Origin: Blastocladiella emersonii ATCC 22665
Taxonomy: Eukaryota; Blastocladiomycota; Blastocladiomycetes; Blastocladiales; Blastocladiaceae
DNA length: 64,000 bases
Direction: 5' to 3'
NCBI GenBank assembly: GCA_025594325.1
Contig: JANHCV010000012.1
Span: 372,001-436,000, forward strand
The position numbers and the translations under genes were made by a program. Numbering within the stretch: the first letter of the stretch is position 1; every line of letters begins with the position of its first letter. Below, in pieces: positions 1 through 10,025 of this stretch. The notes below the pieces were generated by a model. That model was not told the DNA's origin and did not search any database. It worked only from the letters and a program-made list of their open reading frames with translations.

Positions 1-485
1 GGGCGCCGTGCGAGAAGGTCACGGCGAGGCCGAGGGTGATGCGGACTAGAAGGAGGCGGGGTGAGTCGAGGGGCGCGGTGCGAGGGGAGAGTGGAGGGAG
101 GAGGACGGACCCGCGTGCAGCATGACCCACTTGACATCGTCGACGGGCCACCCGGCGAGCTGCATCGCCCATTTCAGCGGCGAGACGGCGGCGGCGAGGA
201 GCAGCGGGCCGAGGAAGGTGCGCGGCACGACGCCGGGGAACTCGTGGTGGTCGTACTACGCGCCACCGGTGTGTCAGTCCCATTCGGCTCAGCGTAGCGA
301 CGAGAACGAACCTTGTCGAGGTCAGCGCCGTGGAAGAGAATGTCGTGAGTGGCCTGCAGGTTGAACGACTCCTCGACCTTGGTGAAGGGCGCGGCGACGG
401 CGAGCGCGGCGATCAGGGCGCCGAGGAGCGCGGTGGCTGCCGTGACGGTCCACGCCGGACATCTAACTGATACATGGTTGGTCAT
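1..485 (-). CDS. ALG12: ALG12-type dolichyl-P-mannose mannosyltransferase, 5' part only
   Basis: N-terminal part of the ER alpha-1,6-mannosyltransferase that adds the eighth mannose to the lipid-linked oligosaccharide during N-glycan assembly. The start at 485 (MTNHVSVR...) leads into a hydrophobic signal/TM1 segment. This is followed by the GT-C loop motif [19 protein letters not shown] with its acidic residues, then [18 protein letters not shown], which is diagnostic for ALG12. Two introns are read on the minus strand: 256-311 (GTTCGT...GCGTAG) and 46-110 (GTCCGT...CTTCTAG). The third exon runs off the window at position 1, so most of the roughly 500-residue protein is missing. It is divergent from the ubiquitin fusion gene, with 258 bp between them. 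Family assignment is confident; the end is outside the window. Confidence 0.88.
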
Positions 486-743
486 TGCCGTTGGCGTTGC
501 AGGTGGTCGCTTCTTCATTTTTCTTTCGGGGCAGAGGAGGAGAGGAGACGCGCCCCGTTTCAAGTGCGTCAGGTGACGGCGGGTGACCGGCGGGGGCGCC
601 TAGCAACGGCACGTGTGAGCTCCGGGTGCCTCCGGGCACTCGGCGGGATGCCTCAGATGCGGCGCAGGCGGGCAGTTCTGTTCCGCCTCTCTTGACAGAC
701 AAGGAAGTCTTTTTCTGAACAGACGAGCCTGTCCCTTTTCACC

Positions 744-1318
<575 letters not shown>

Positions 1319-1735
1319 GGTGTTTTTCTCGACCGATGTGTCCCTGAGCGTGCTCCCAATACACCGAGCCCCGTTTCTGCATATCTGCATCGTCTCTGAG
1401 TGACTCTCTAGCTAGCTCGAGTGGGCTATCGTGAGCTAGTAGTCTTCAGCCGCGTTCTGACTCTGAGCTCGACAATGTTGGTCAAGCACACTTCGGAGTC
1501 TTTGCAGGTCAAGCAATAAGGCTGTATCATGTATGTAGCGAGGCGAGGGAGGGAGGGGTACGAGGGCGACACGAGAGAGCAACGACGACAGCGAGACGAG
1601 CGAGCGGAAGGGGAGGGTAAACGGTTGGAAGAAATCAATCAAGACACACACACACAAACGGCGGGGGCACCCCCCTCTCATCACAGCACCCACCCGACAC
1701 GACGCGGGCAGGGCAAGGGAGAGAGAGGGGTCCAC
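1319..1735. other. Convergent 3' intergenic region
   Basis: A 417-bp spacer between the ubiquitin-eS31 stop and the G-gamma stop. It is less GC-rich than the flanking exons and has a purine-rich stretch around 1540-1620. I see no gene, repeat or RNA structure in it; presumably it holds the two 3' UTRs. Confidence 0.5.
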
Positions 1736-2338
1736 CTACGCAATGGTACACGCGCACGGCCCGCCCATGGGCCCGTAGGGGTCCTCCTTCTTGTCGACGG
1801 TGCCCCAGACCGAGGGCACCAGGTAGTCCTTGGTGGTCTTGACGTACTTGATGAGCGACTGCGACGCGTCCGAGACGGTCAGCCGCGGCATGTCGAGCTG
1901 CTCCTTGAGCCGGTTGTTGAGCTCGAGCAGCTTCTTGAGCTTGAGTTCCGACATGGCGGTCGCGGTGCGGGGCGAGAAGACGGAGGTGGCGGCGGCGGGG
2001 CGGGGTTGTGGTGGCCGTGGGCGCGAGGTGAGCGACGCCGACGACGAGTAGGACGAGAGGGCCGGCGACGAAGCGGACGCGTGTGGCTCTGCTGCTGGCG
2101 CTGCTCCTTGACGGCTGAGCGACGAGGATGACGCGAGGCGCGGGGCGGATCGCTGGTGCTGCTGGTGCTGCGACCGAGGATGATGGTGCAGGAGCGGCTG
2201 CGTGACGGACGACGACGGCTGCTGCTGCGGTTGAGGAAGGTGCTGGCGCTGGCGCTGCGACTGCTGGTGGTGCGTCGTCGACGAGTAGTAGGTGGACGTC
2301 ATGGCGGCGACCGATGCGGGCGATGGCGAAGAGGACAT
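1736..2338 (-). CDS. Heterotrimeric G-protein gamma subunit, with possible long N-terminal extension
   Basis: The 72-residue core starts at 1954 ([16 protein letters not shown]) and is a complete GGL domain: an N-terminal helix, then [18 protein letters not shown], ending in the CaaX box CTIA with a second cysteine two residues upstream. Prenylation of that cysteine would anchor the G beta-gamma dimer to the plasma membrane in receptor signalling. The frame stays open upstream without an intron, to ATGs at 2302 and 2338, adding about 128 residues very rich in Ser, His, Gln and Pro. The extension has GC-rich third positions like real exons here. Fungal gamma subunits normally have about 70-110 residues, so either start may be used. 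I list the longer form; the core (1736-1954) is the secure part. Confidence 0.8.
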   Translation of the reverse strand: MSSSPSPASVAAMTSTYYSSTTHHQQSQRQRQHLPQPQQQPSSSVTQPLLHHHPRSQHQQHQRSAPRLASSSSLSRQGAAPAAEPHASASSPALSSYSSSASLTSRPRPPQPRPAAATSVFSPRTATAMSELKLKKLLELNNRLKEQLDMPRLTVSDASQSLIKYVKTTKDYLVPSVWGTVDKKEDPYGPMGGPCACTIA

Positions 2339-3378
2339 GGTTGTGGGCGAGCGAGGCAGTGAGTTAGCCGATGAACAACACGACGACGGCGGACGACGGC
2401 GGCGGCACGACGCGACGCGATCCGGTGGCGAGCGAGAAGCGGAAAGCGCGCGGACGGGGACGGGAGGTCGAGCGAGCGAGAGCGGCGAGCGAAGGGAGGG
2501 TCCCGAACCAGCGACGATGCCGTGCCGGTCGGACAAAGTTAATTTGGGTGCAAGGGGAAGAGGTACGGCGAACCGACGCGAAGAACCACGCGCGCGCCGA
2601 AGCGCGAGCCCGAGTGGTGCGGATGCGCGGCGGGCTGGGTCGGACCAGCCGGCACAGCAGGGTCCCTGCCAGCGTACGGCGACGGCGACGCGTGGCAGCA
2701 GCGTGGGTTCGATGGATCCATGGCGCGGGGCGGCGCACGACTCGGGAGGGCAAGCGGACGGGGGAGGAGAGGGGGAGGGTGGCGCAGGTGGGTGTCCGAA
2801 TGGCGGGCGGCGCACACGGATCGCGCGCGCGGCGGGGCAGGTCGTCGATGCATGGGCAGGCGGTGATCGTACGTGTACGACGACGACGGCGGCGGCGGGC
2901 GGCGGTAGCGACAGCAGGTCAAGGGTGGATGCGTGCGATGGAGAGCACGGTTGCAGCGAGTCTTGCTACGAGAGAGCGAGCGGGAGCGGGAGGGGGGAGG
3001 GAGAGAGCGCGCGCTGGACGGGTGGGTGGGTGGCGGTGGCGGCGGGCGCGTCGGTGCGTGTGCTGGTTGATGAAATTATTACGCGCGTGCGGGTGTGTGG
3101 CCCAGCACAGCTCTCCCCCCAGAGCGCCACGGTGGCGGCGGTGGTGGGCGAAGCGAGGCGGGAGACGTGGCGCCGCCGCATCCCCCACCCGAAGCGTGAC
3201 TTCACGCCGTCCCGCGTTGTCACCTGCCCGTCACATGATATGGCGGCGCGTTTCTCGCCCATGTTTTCCCGCGCGTGCCAAGGAGGTCAGGAGACACTCA
3301 TTAATCACCCCCGATTATTTAGTGGGATATGACTCGACGCACTCGGATCGCCATGTCACCTACTCCTCACCTCACACC
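2339..3378. other. Divergent intergenic region, G-gamma / SERINC
   Basis: About 1.04 kb separates the start of the G-gamma gene from that of the SERINC gene. It is very GC-rich and purine/CGG-biased from 2340 to 3180. It turns AT-richer close to the SERINC start (ATTAATCACCCCCGATTATTT near 3299-3320), which is the most promoter-like part. Long open frames cross it on both strands, but none resembles a protein; they are the usual by-product of high GC. Confidence 0.45.
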
Positions 3379-4750
3379 ATGCCATCAAATGATCTCACCG
3401 CCGTGACCTCGGAGCGCCGGCGCTGCCGCGCGTGCGGGTGCCTGGGCGCGTCGAGCGGCCGCTTGTTCCGCGTCGTGTGCTGCGCCATCTCCGTCAAGCA
3501 GTCGATTGCGTCGCGCCTGCTGTACTGCCTGGGCTTTGTGGTGCTCGGGTGCGCGGCTGTCGGGTTCAAGAACGCCTCGCCCAAAATCCTCGACGCCGTG
3601 TCGCGCGACACCGCGTGCGCTTCCCAGACCTGCCGCGCGAACCTGGCCGTATTCCGCATCGCCTTCGCGGGCGTCCTGTACCACGCCCTGCACATGGTCC
3701 TGCTGGCGGGCATCCGGTCAAGCGCCGACCCGCGCGCGTACATCCAGAACAGCGCGTGGCTGGTCAAGGCCGCGTTGCTGGTCGGGGTGGTCGTCGGCGT
3801 CTTCTACATCCCGAGCGCGCACCTCGTCAAGTTCCCGATCGCCGCGCTGACCTTCACCACGGGCTTCCTGCTGATCCAGACGTTCCTGCTCGTCGATTTC
3901 GCGCACTCGTGGGCCGAGCGGTGCCTCGTCAACTACGAGTCGACGCGCGGGTTGCGGTGGAAGCTCGCGCTCATCGGCGTCACGCTGCTGTGCTTTGCGC
4001 TCACCTTGGCCGGCGTCACGCTCCTGTACCTGACGCTGCGCCCCGACACCCCAACCTCGGGCTCGCCATGCTGGCTCAACCCGTTCCTCATCTCCGTCTC
4101 GCTCGCGCTCAACCTGGCCCAGATCCTCCTCTCGATCTACCCGCGCGTGCGCGAACACAACCCGAAGTCCGGGCTCCTGCAGTCGGCCATCATCGCCGTC
4201 TATACCACGTACCTGCTCGTCAGCGGGCTCGCGCCCGACCTGTACCAGTGCGGGTCGCGGTTACCCATCTCCCTCGTCGGGAGCCCCGTCGCCGTGTCGA
4301 CGAGCTCCGCGAGTCTCGCGGACGTGGCCAAAGTCGGCGGCGCGCTCATCAGTACCGCGGCACTCAGCTACAGCGCGTTCGGGACGGCGAGCACGCGGTT
4401 CTTCGTCTCGACGTCGTCGAACGGGTCGATTGCGGTCGCGGGAGAAGACGCGGATGACGAAACGGACCAGACCGTCTACTCGTACTCGTACTTCCACCTC
4501 GTGTTCGCGCTCGCGTGCTTTTACCTCTCGGTCGTCGTGTCTGACTGGGTCACGCAGGCCGCGGACGATGATGCGGGGAGTGTGAGTGTCGCGCCGATGT
4601 GGGTGCGCGTGGGGACCGGGTTCATGGTCGCGCTGCTGTATATGTGGACGCTCGTGGCGCCGCTGGTACGTCGAAAAGGTGAGGTGAGAGGGGTGCAGGG
4701 CTAACGCGTGAATGAGCGTGTAGGTGTTCCCCGATCGAGATTTCTCGTGA
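3379..4750 (+). CDS. TMS1: SERINC/TMS1 family membrane protein
   Basis: A 437-residue multipass membrane protein of the SERINC (TDE1/TMS1) family, which sits in endomembranes and plasma membrane and affects lipid distribution. Hydrophobic segments run along the whole length. Family marks are the N-terminal Cys-rich stretch CRACGCLGASSG, the LVDFAHSWAE motif after the fifth helix, and the C-terminal MWTLVAPLVFPDRDFS. That last motif only appears after splicing: exon 1 ends at 4665, the intron is 4666-4723 (GTACGT...GTGTAG), and a nine-codon terminal exon (4724-4750) follows. The start at 3379 follows CACACC and gives the usual family length. Strong family match; transport substrate unknown. 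Confidence 0.92.
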
Positions 4751-4839
4751 GCCAACAACGAACATGTATAGAATCGAGCACGATGCGCATGAGCGAGAGC
4801 GAGGGAGGGAGGGGCGAGGAAGGCCGCCGACCCGCGTCC

Positions 4840-5662
4840 TTAGGCGTGCTTCTCAAAGTACTCCTTGGCCTTGTCGTGGCTCGGCGTCATGGACGGCGCC
4901 CCCTTCTTCCAACCCGCGGGACACACGTTGCCGTGCTTTTCCGTGAACTGCAGGGCATCGATGAGCCGGAGCGTCTCGTCGACGTTGCGGCCGATGGGCA
5001 GGTCGTTGACCGTGGACTGGCGGAGCACGCCCTTGTCGTCGACGATGAAGGTGCCGCGCAGGGCAATGCCCTTGTCCTCGAGCAGCACGCCGTAGTCGCG
5101 GGCAATCTTCTTGGTGATGTCGGCGACCATGGGGATGCGCGTGGGCCCGAGCCCGCCCTGCTTGCGCGGGGTGTTGGACCACGCCAGGTGCGAGTGCTCG
5201 CTGTCGACCGAGATGACCAGCACCTCGGTGTTGAGCTTGGCGAACTCGTCGGCGCGGTCGTTGAACGCCGTGATCTCGGTCGGGCACTACACACGTGCGG
5301 ACCGCGGGGTCAGGGACGAGGGTGAGGGGGCGAGGGAGAGGAAGGACGTACCACGAACGTGAAGTCGAGCGGGTAAAAGACCAGCGTCACGTACTTGCCG
5401 AGGTAGTCGGACAGCTTGACCGTCTTGAACTGCCCGTTGACGACCGCCGTCGCCTCAAAGTGCGGCGCCGGCTTCTGGATCTGCGCGTGGTCTACACCTC
5501 GCTGCCGTAAGCTATGCGGCCGAGTACTTGATCTCGAGCACACATACGGCGAGCAACCGCCGAGGTCGAGAATCGGGCGGCCATGGCCGGGACCGACGCA
5601 GCGGCGCGGAACGCCGGGGCGACGGTGGCCGCGCGGGCAAAGGCGGTGCGGAACATGGACAT
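4840..5662 (-). CDS. Mitochondrial typical 2-Cys peroxiredoxin
   Basis: Thioredoxin-dependent peroxidase reducing H2O2 and organic peroxides. Three exons (5662-5548, 5491-5352, 5286-4840; introns 56 and 65 nt) give 233 residues. The N-terminus is rich in Ala and Arg with no acidic residues ([19 protein letters not shown]), a likely mitochondrial presequence, so it resembles PRDX3. The peroxidatic Cys is residue 86 (FTFVCPTE) and the resolving Cys is 207 (GNVCPAGW). Both marks of over-oxidation-sensitive enzymes are present: GGLG at 129-132 and a C-terminal Tyr-Phe at 228-229 (KEYFEKHA). The first Cys sits exactly at an exon junction. It lies 90 bp from the SERINC stop, converging with it. Confidence 0.94.
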
Positions 5663-5907
5663 GGTTATGTTGCAGAGCGATACATGCACACAAGGAGAGA
5701 GCGAGAACTGAAAGCGATCGCCCTCCGCCGAAAAGAGCAAACGCGTCGGTTGGGGCGCGTCAGGTGACGGGGCGCCACGGCTGTCAGCGCGGGCGATCGC
5801 TCACTTGGCCACGCGCAACGCCTCTTCGTCGCCTTTGCCGCCCAGCGACGCGCCACTCTTCTCACCCTCTTGCGCTTGCAACGCACCACGTAGCAAACGA
5901 ATAAACC

Positions 5908-7196
5908 ATGACCACGTCGCCGCAGACGCTGCTCAACCTGTCGGTCCCCGTCACGGCGTTTGCCTTCAACGCCGACCGCTCGCGTACGCGTGCTCCACCC
6001 GCGAGTTGTAAGGGCGATCGCCCTGACGAGTCCATCGTGTGTAGAGGTCGCCGTGTGCCCCAACACCGAGGACGTGCACATCTACGCCCTGACGGATGCG
6101 GGCTACGTGCAGACGCACACGCTGTCCAAGGTACGCGATCGCGCGCTGCCCCCGCTCGACCGTGGCGCTGACCCGCCCATCCGCAACCCCAGCACGGCCA
6201 GCTCGTGACGGGCATCGACTGGGCGCCGACGACGAACCGGCTCGTGACGTGCTCGCAGGACCGCAACGGGTACGTGTGGACGTATGACGCGGCGTCCAAC
6301 ACGTGGGTCCCCGAGCTCGTGATGCTTCGGATCACCCGGTCCGCGACGGCGGTCCGCTGGTCGCCCAACGAGGACAAGTTCGCCGTGGCGAGCTCGGCCC
6401 ACGTCGTCTCGGTGTGCTACTTTGACGCCGAAAACGACTGGTGGTCGTCCAAGCACCTCAAGAAGCCCCTGCGCAGCACGGTCCTCTCGCTCGACTGGCA
6501 CCCGAACAACGTGCTGCTCGCCGTCGGCGGCGCCGACAACCACGCCCGCGTCTTCTCCGCCTTCATCAAGGGGCTCGACGCTAAGCCCGCGGCCTCGGCC
6601 TGGGGCGAGCGGCTCCCCTTCGGCACCGTGTGCGCCGACGTGACCACGGACTCGCTCGGCTGGGTCCACGGGGTTGGGTTTTCGCCGTCGGGCAACGCCC
6701 TGGCGTTCGTCGGCCACGACTCGTCCTTCAACGTCTACTACCCCGAGCAGAACGCCATCGCGACCGTCCGCGCCCCGCTCCTCCCGCTCCTCGGCGTCCT
6801 CTGGATCAACGAGTCCGAGGCCCTCGCCGTCGGCCACGACTGCACCCCGGTCCTCATGGTCGGCAATGCCGACGACGGGTGGCGGTTCGCCGGCCGCGTC
6901 GACGAGGGCAAGAAGGCGAGCGCCGGGACCGCGACTAACTCGGCGCTCGCCAAGTTCCGCGCCATGGACTCGCGCGCGACTACCGCGCCCCAGGACACGG
7001 ACCTCACCACGGTGCACCAGAACTCGATCACGTACGTTACGTGACCTCGGCCGAATATGCGCAGCCACTGACCTCGCGCCTGTGTAGCTCGATCCGCGCC
7101 TACGACGAGTCCAAGTACGTGACGGCCGGCGTCGACGGCCGCGTCGTCGTGTGGAACTCGCTCGACGAGGCCATGAAGCGGCTCACCGTAGCCTGA
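5908..7196 (+). CDS. ARPC1: Arp2/3 complex 41-kDa subunit (ARPC1/Arc40)
   Basis: A WD40 beta-propeller subunit of the Arp2/3 complex, which nucleates branched actin. Four exons are joined by introns 5984-6044, 6131-6192 and 7032-7087. The spliced protein reads continuously against the family: DRSQVAVCPN, GQLVTGIDWAP, DRNGYVWTYD, FAVASSAHVVSVCYF, LRSTVLSLDWHPNNVLL, then the insert WGERLPFGTVCAD and a C-terminal blade GVDGRVVVWNSLDEA. The length, about 370 residues, is normal. The stop is 78 bp from the convergent next gene. In a fungus with motile zoospores, Arp2/3 would also serve amoeboid movement and endocytosis. Assignment is secure. Confidence 0.95.
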
Positions 7197-7273
7197 TCCC
7201 TCCTTCCCACAACTACCCTCCTTTTTTTGATACAACACACCTTGGTATGATATGATTTTCGTATGTACATCAA

Positions 7274-9084
7274 CTAGTATCTACCCTCGCGCGAGAGCAG
7301 CGACAGCCCCGGCGGCGGCACCAACGTCGACGCGGCGGGGCTGAACATCGAGTCCTGCCGCTTCGCCACCGCGTGTGTCGCCACCTCCGCTGTCGCCACT
7401 GCCGAAGGGGCAGCAGAGGACCACGTCGCCGTCCACGCGAGACCCAGGACCCGCGCCTCGCTGCGCGCCGCTGCCGTGAACGTCGACGGGTCGCGGTCCG
7501 GCACACGCATGGAGACCCGCGCGTCGTGCATCTCGCGCGCGAGGAGCGACCGCGGCGCCACCGCCGCCGTGTCGGGCGTCGTATTGTCGGTGCTGCGGAC
7601 GACGGGGACGAGGTCCGTCGTAGCCTGGGCAATCGAGGCGGCGGGTTCGTCGAGGAGCGTTGCGAGCTACACGCGGACGACGGGTCAGTGGATGTTGACG
7701 TGAGACCCGAACGACGTACCCAGCTCAGCTGCGCGCGACTCCCCTCAAACTCATCAAACGCCCCCTGCTCGACGACAGCCGGCACCGGGTCCGCGTTCCA
7801 CAGCGCGCGAACGCGAGCCTCGGGCCCGGGCACGACGCGCACCGCGAGCCCGAACTGCGTCTTGACCCCGCCCGCGCCGCGCAGCAGGACCACGGGTTCC
7901 GTCGCCCACTCGGGGACCACGGCCGCGGTGCCGACGACCGCCACAGTCTCGGCCGAACTCGAGCCCGTGATCGCGGCCGCCGCCGCGCCCGGCACGAGCT
8001 GCAGCAGGCGCCACGCCGACGTCAGCGACACGCCCACGACGAACGCGAAGCAGTCCGTCACCGCGTGCGGCGGGTACCGGCCCGGCGCCAGGAGGACGCG
8101 GCACACGGAGGTCACGGCGGCGGTCCCAGCGGTGAGGTTTTTGGGCGAGGGGAACCGCGCGGCTAGGTCCTCGGCCGGCGCCCGTGAGTGCGGTGCAACG
8201 GCATTCCACGCGCCATGGAACAAGACCATGGCGCCAGCGACCTTCGCCGTGCTCGTCACCAGCCCCGCGCAGCTGCGCAGCGTCAACCAGTACGGCGACA
8301 GGACTGGCAGCGACCACGCGTCGCGCGGCAGGCCGGACTCGCCGACGGCCGCGACGTGGGACGCGAGACGCGCCAGGACGTCGTCACCCGCCCTCACCGC
8401 GTCCGCTGGGAACTGGTCCGCGTGCTTGGCGACGAACACGGCGTACGCGGCGGCACGGTCGCGCCACACCGACGGGATCGAGGCGAGGTCGGAGGAGAGA
8501 GAGATCTGCCGCAGGAACGGCAGCTGCATCGACAGCGTCTCGCGCAGCCGTGCGGCCGACTGGAACACGTACGGCGCGACGGTCAGTTCGCCGTACACCC
8601 ACGCCGCGAGCCACGGCGACAGCGTGCGCGTGGATGGCGGGGTAGCGAGGGCGGATGGGTGGAAGGACGTCGGGGTCGGGCTCGGTGGGCTCGCGCTGCG
8701 TGGGTGGAACGACGGCGGCGCGCCGACGGGGACGGGGGTCGTGCCGTGAGCGGGTTGCGGCGGGTGGAACGACGTCCGGCCGACGGGACCGGTGCCGCGG
8801 ACGGGCGTCGGATGGTACGACTCGGGGCCGACGGGGCCCGCAGTGTGGCCGGACTGCGGCGGCGGCGGGTGGAACGATGATGGCCCCGATGGGCCGCGGG
8901 CGGGTGTCGCGTGGTACGACTCGAACCCGACGGGGCTCGCGCTGCAGGGAGGTGCCGGCGGGTGGAACGACGATGAACCCGCTGGACCGGTACTGCCGCG
9001 GGCGGCCGGCGCCGGGTGGAACGTCGCCGGGTAGAACGGGCGCACGGCCGAGACGTGGTGCGCGGACAGCGGGAGCGGCGCCAT
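7274..9084 (-). CDS. Unrecognised protein with N-terminal FHP repeats
   Basis: A 585-residue protein in two exons (9084-7720 and 7666-7274; intron 7667-7719, GTACGT...GTGTAG). The first 150 residues are a Pro-rich region built on about eight copies of a degenerate motif, aromatic-His-Pro after Ser/Thr/Glu (SSFHPP, ESYHPTP, TSFHPP). Copies alternate SFHPP with SYHPTP on a 15-22 residue period. From about residue 150 the chain is alpha-helical, with aromatic and hydrophobic segments (LSPWLAAWVYGELTVAPYVF, DCFAFVVGVSLTSAWRLLQL) that could insert in or lie on a membrane. The C-terminal 130 residues are polar. I do not recognise a family; spartin/senescence and perilipin folds were considered but not supported. 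Confidence 0.72.
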
Positions 9085-10025
9085 GGTCGACGATGGATAC
9101 GGCGGGCGATGACTTGGTGCAGCGTGTAGGCGAGCGGGATCCGGTCGTGGTCGGCGGCAGCAGCGACAGGTCGAAGATCAGATCGAGTGATTCATGGGCA
9201 GTGCAAGGCGGTACAAGTTTGAGGAGGAGCAGTAGTAGATGGCTGGGTGGCGTATGACCCGAAGCCAAGAGGGTGATGATGATGAAGCGTTGATGGGTGA
9301 GGGACACTCGACTCGACCCGCGATCCGGGTTGGAGACCCGCCACACACCCGCCCGGCTTATACGATAATATTGCATCAACATGGCGGCGGTGGATCGGGA
9401 CCCGCCACACTGGCCCGCGACGGCGGCGGCGCTCCCATTGCTGCAAGTGTCCCAGGTAACGGATCACTGGACCTGGGAAACAAATCTTCGTTCATGACCA
9501 GCTGGGCCACTGCCGCCGGGTGATGTTGCGCGAGGTCATTTTTGCGCGCGTGAGCCGTCGCGCACGCGAGACACGGGCGGACCGCGCGAACAATACGTGG
9601 GCAGCAAGGGATACACGGGCCGAGCTGTTGGGCGCATCGCCGGCGGGCGGCGCAGGAAGGCGGGCAACGACGCGTCGCGGAACGCGTCTCGCGCGCCGCA
9701 CGTGAGGTGACCTGGCCGCGAGACACTTATCTTCGCCCGGCTTCCCGTGACCAATTATCACTTCTTATGTATCGCCGATCAAAGGAAATCACCAAAATCA
9801 ATTTCCGGGCGCTCATCGCAAAAACCCAGGCTTCGGGTCCAGGTAGCGACAGCTCACGTGATCCCACGCGACACGAATCAACGCGCCTCCTCACCCTCCC
9901 GCTCGCGCCTGCACCCTCGCGCCCCGCCGTCACCGCCGACCTCGCGCGCGCCACACGAAATCCCCTTGACGGACGACGACCACACTACCACGTAGCTAGC
10001 TCCCCGCATCCGATCCACCACCATC
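9085..10025. other. Divergent intergenic region, FHP-protein / NOC2
   Basis: A 941-bp promoter region between two divergent genes. Around 9660-9690 it contains the perfect palindrome CGACGCGTCG followed by a second ACGCGT core (AACGCGTCTCGCG), both MluI-box-like. A local AT-rich patch lies at 9725-9800. No coding signal was found. Confidence 0.5.
9668..9677. promoter_or_regulatory. Palindrome CGACGCGTCG (MluI-box-like)
   Basis: Exact 10-bp palindrome with an ACGCGT core, 358 bp upstream of the NOC2 start, with another ACGCGT core at about 9682. In yeasts ACGCGT is the binding site of MBF; that role here is inference. The same 10-mer recurs at three other intergenic loci in this window. Confidence 0.4.

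Noticed and set aside
2371-3378. Long N-terminal extension of the SERINC open frame back to 2371
   Set aside because: The extra 336 codons are Arg/Gly-rich, lack family similarity and overlap the divergent promoter. ATG 3379 gives the normal SERINC start.
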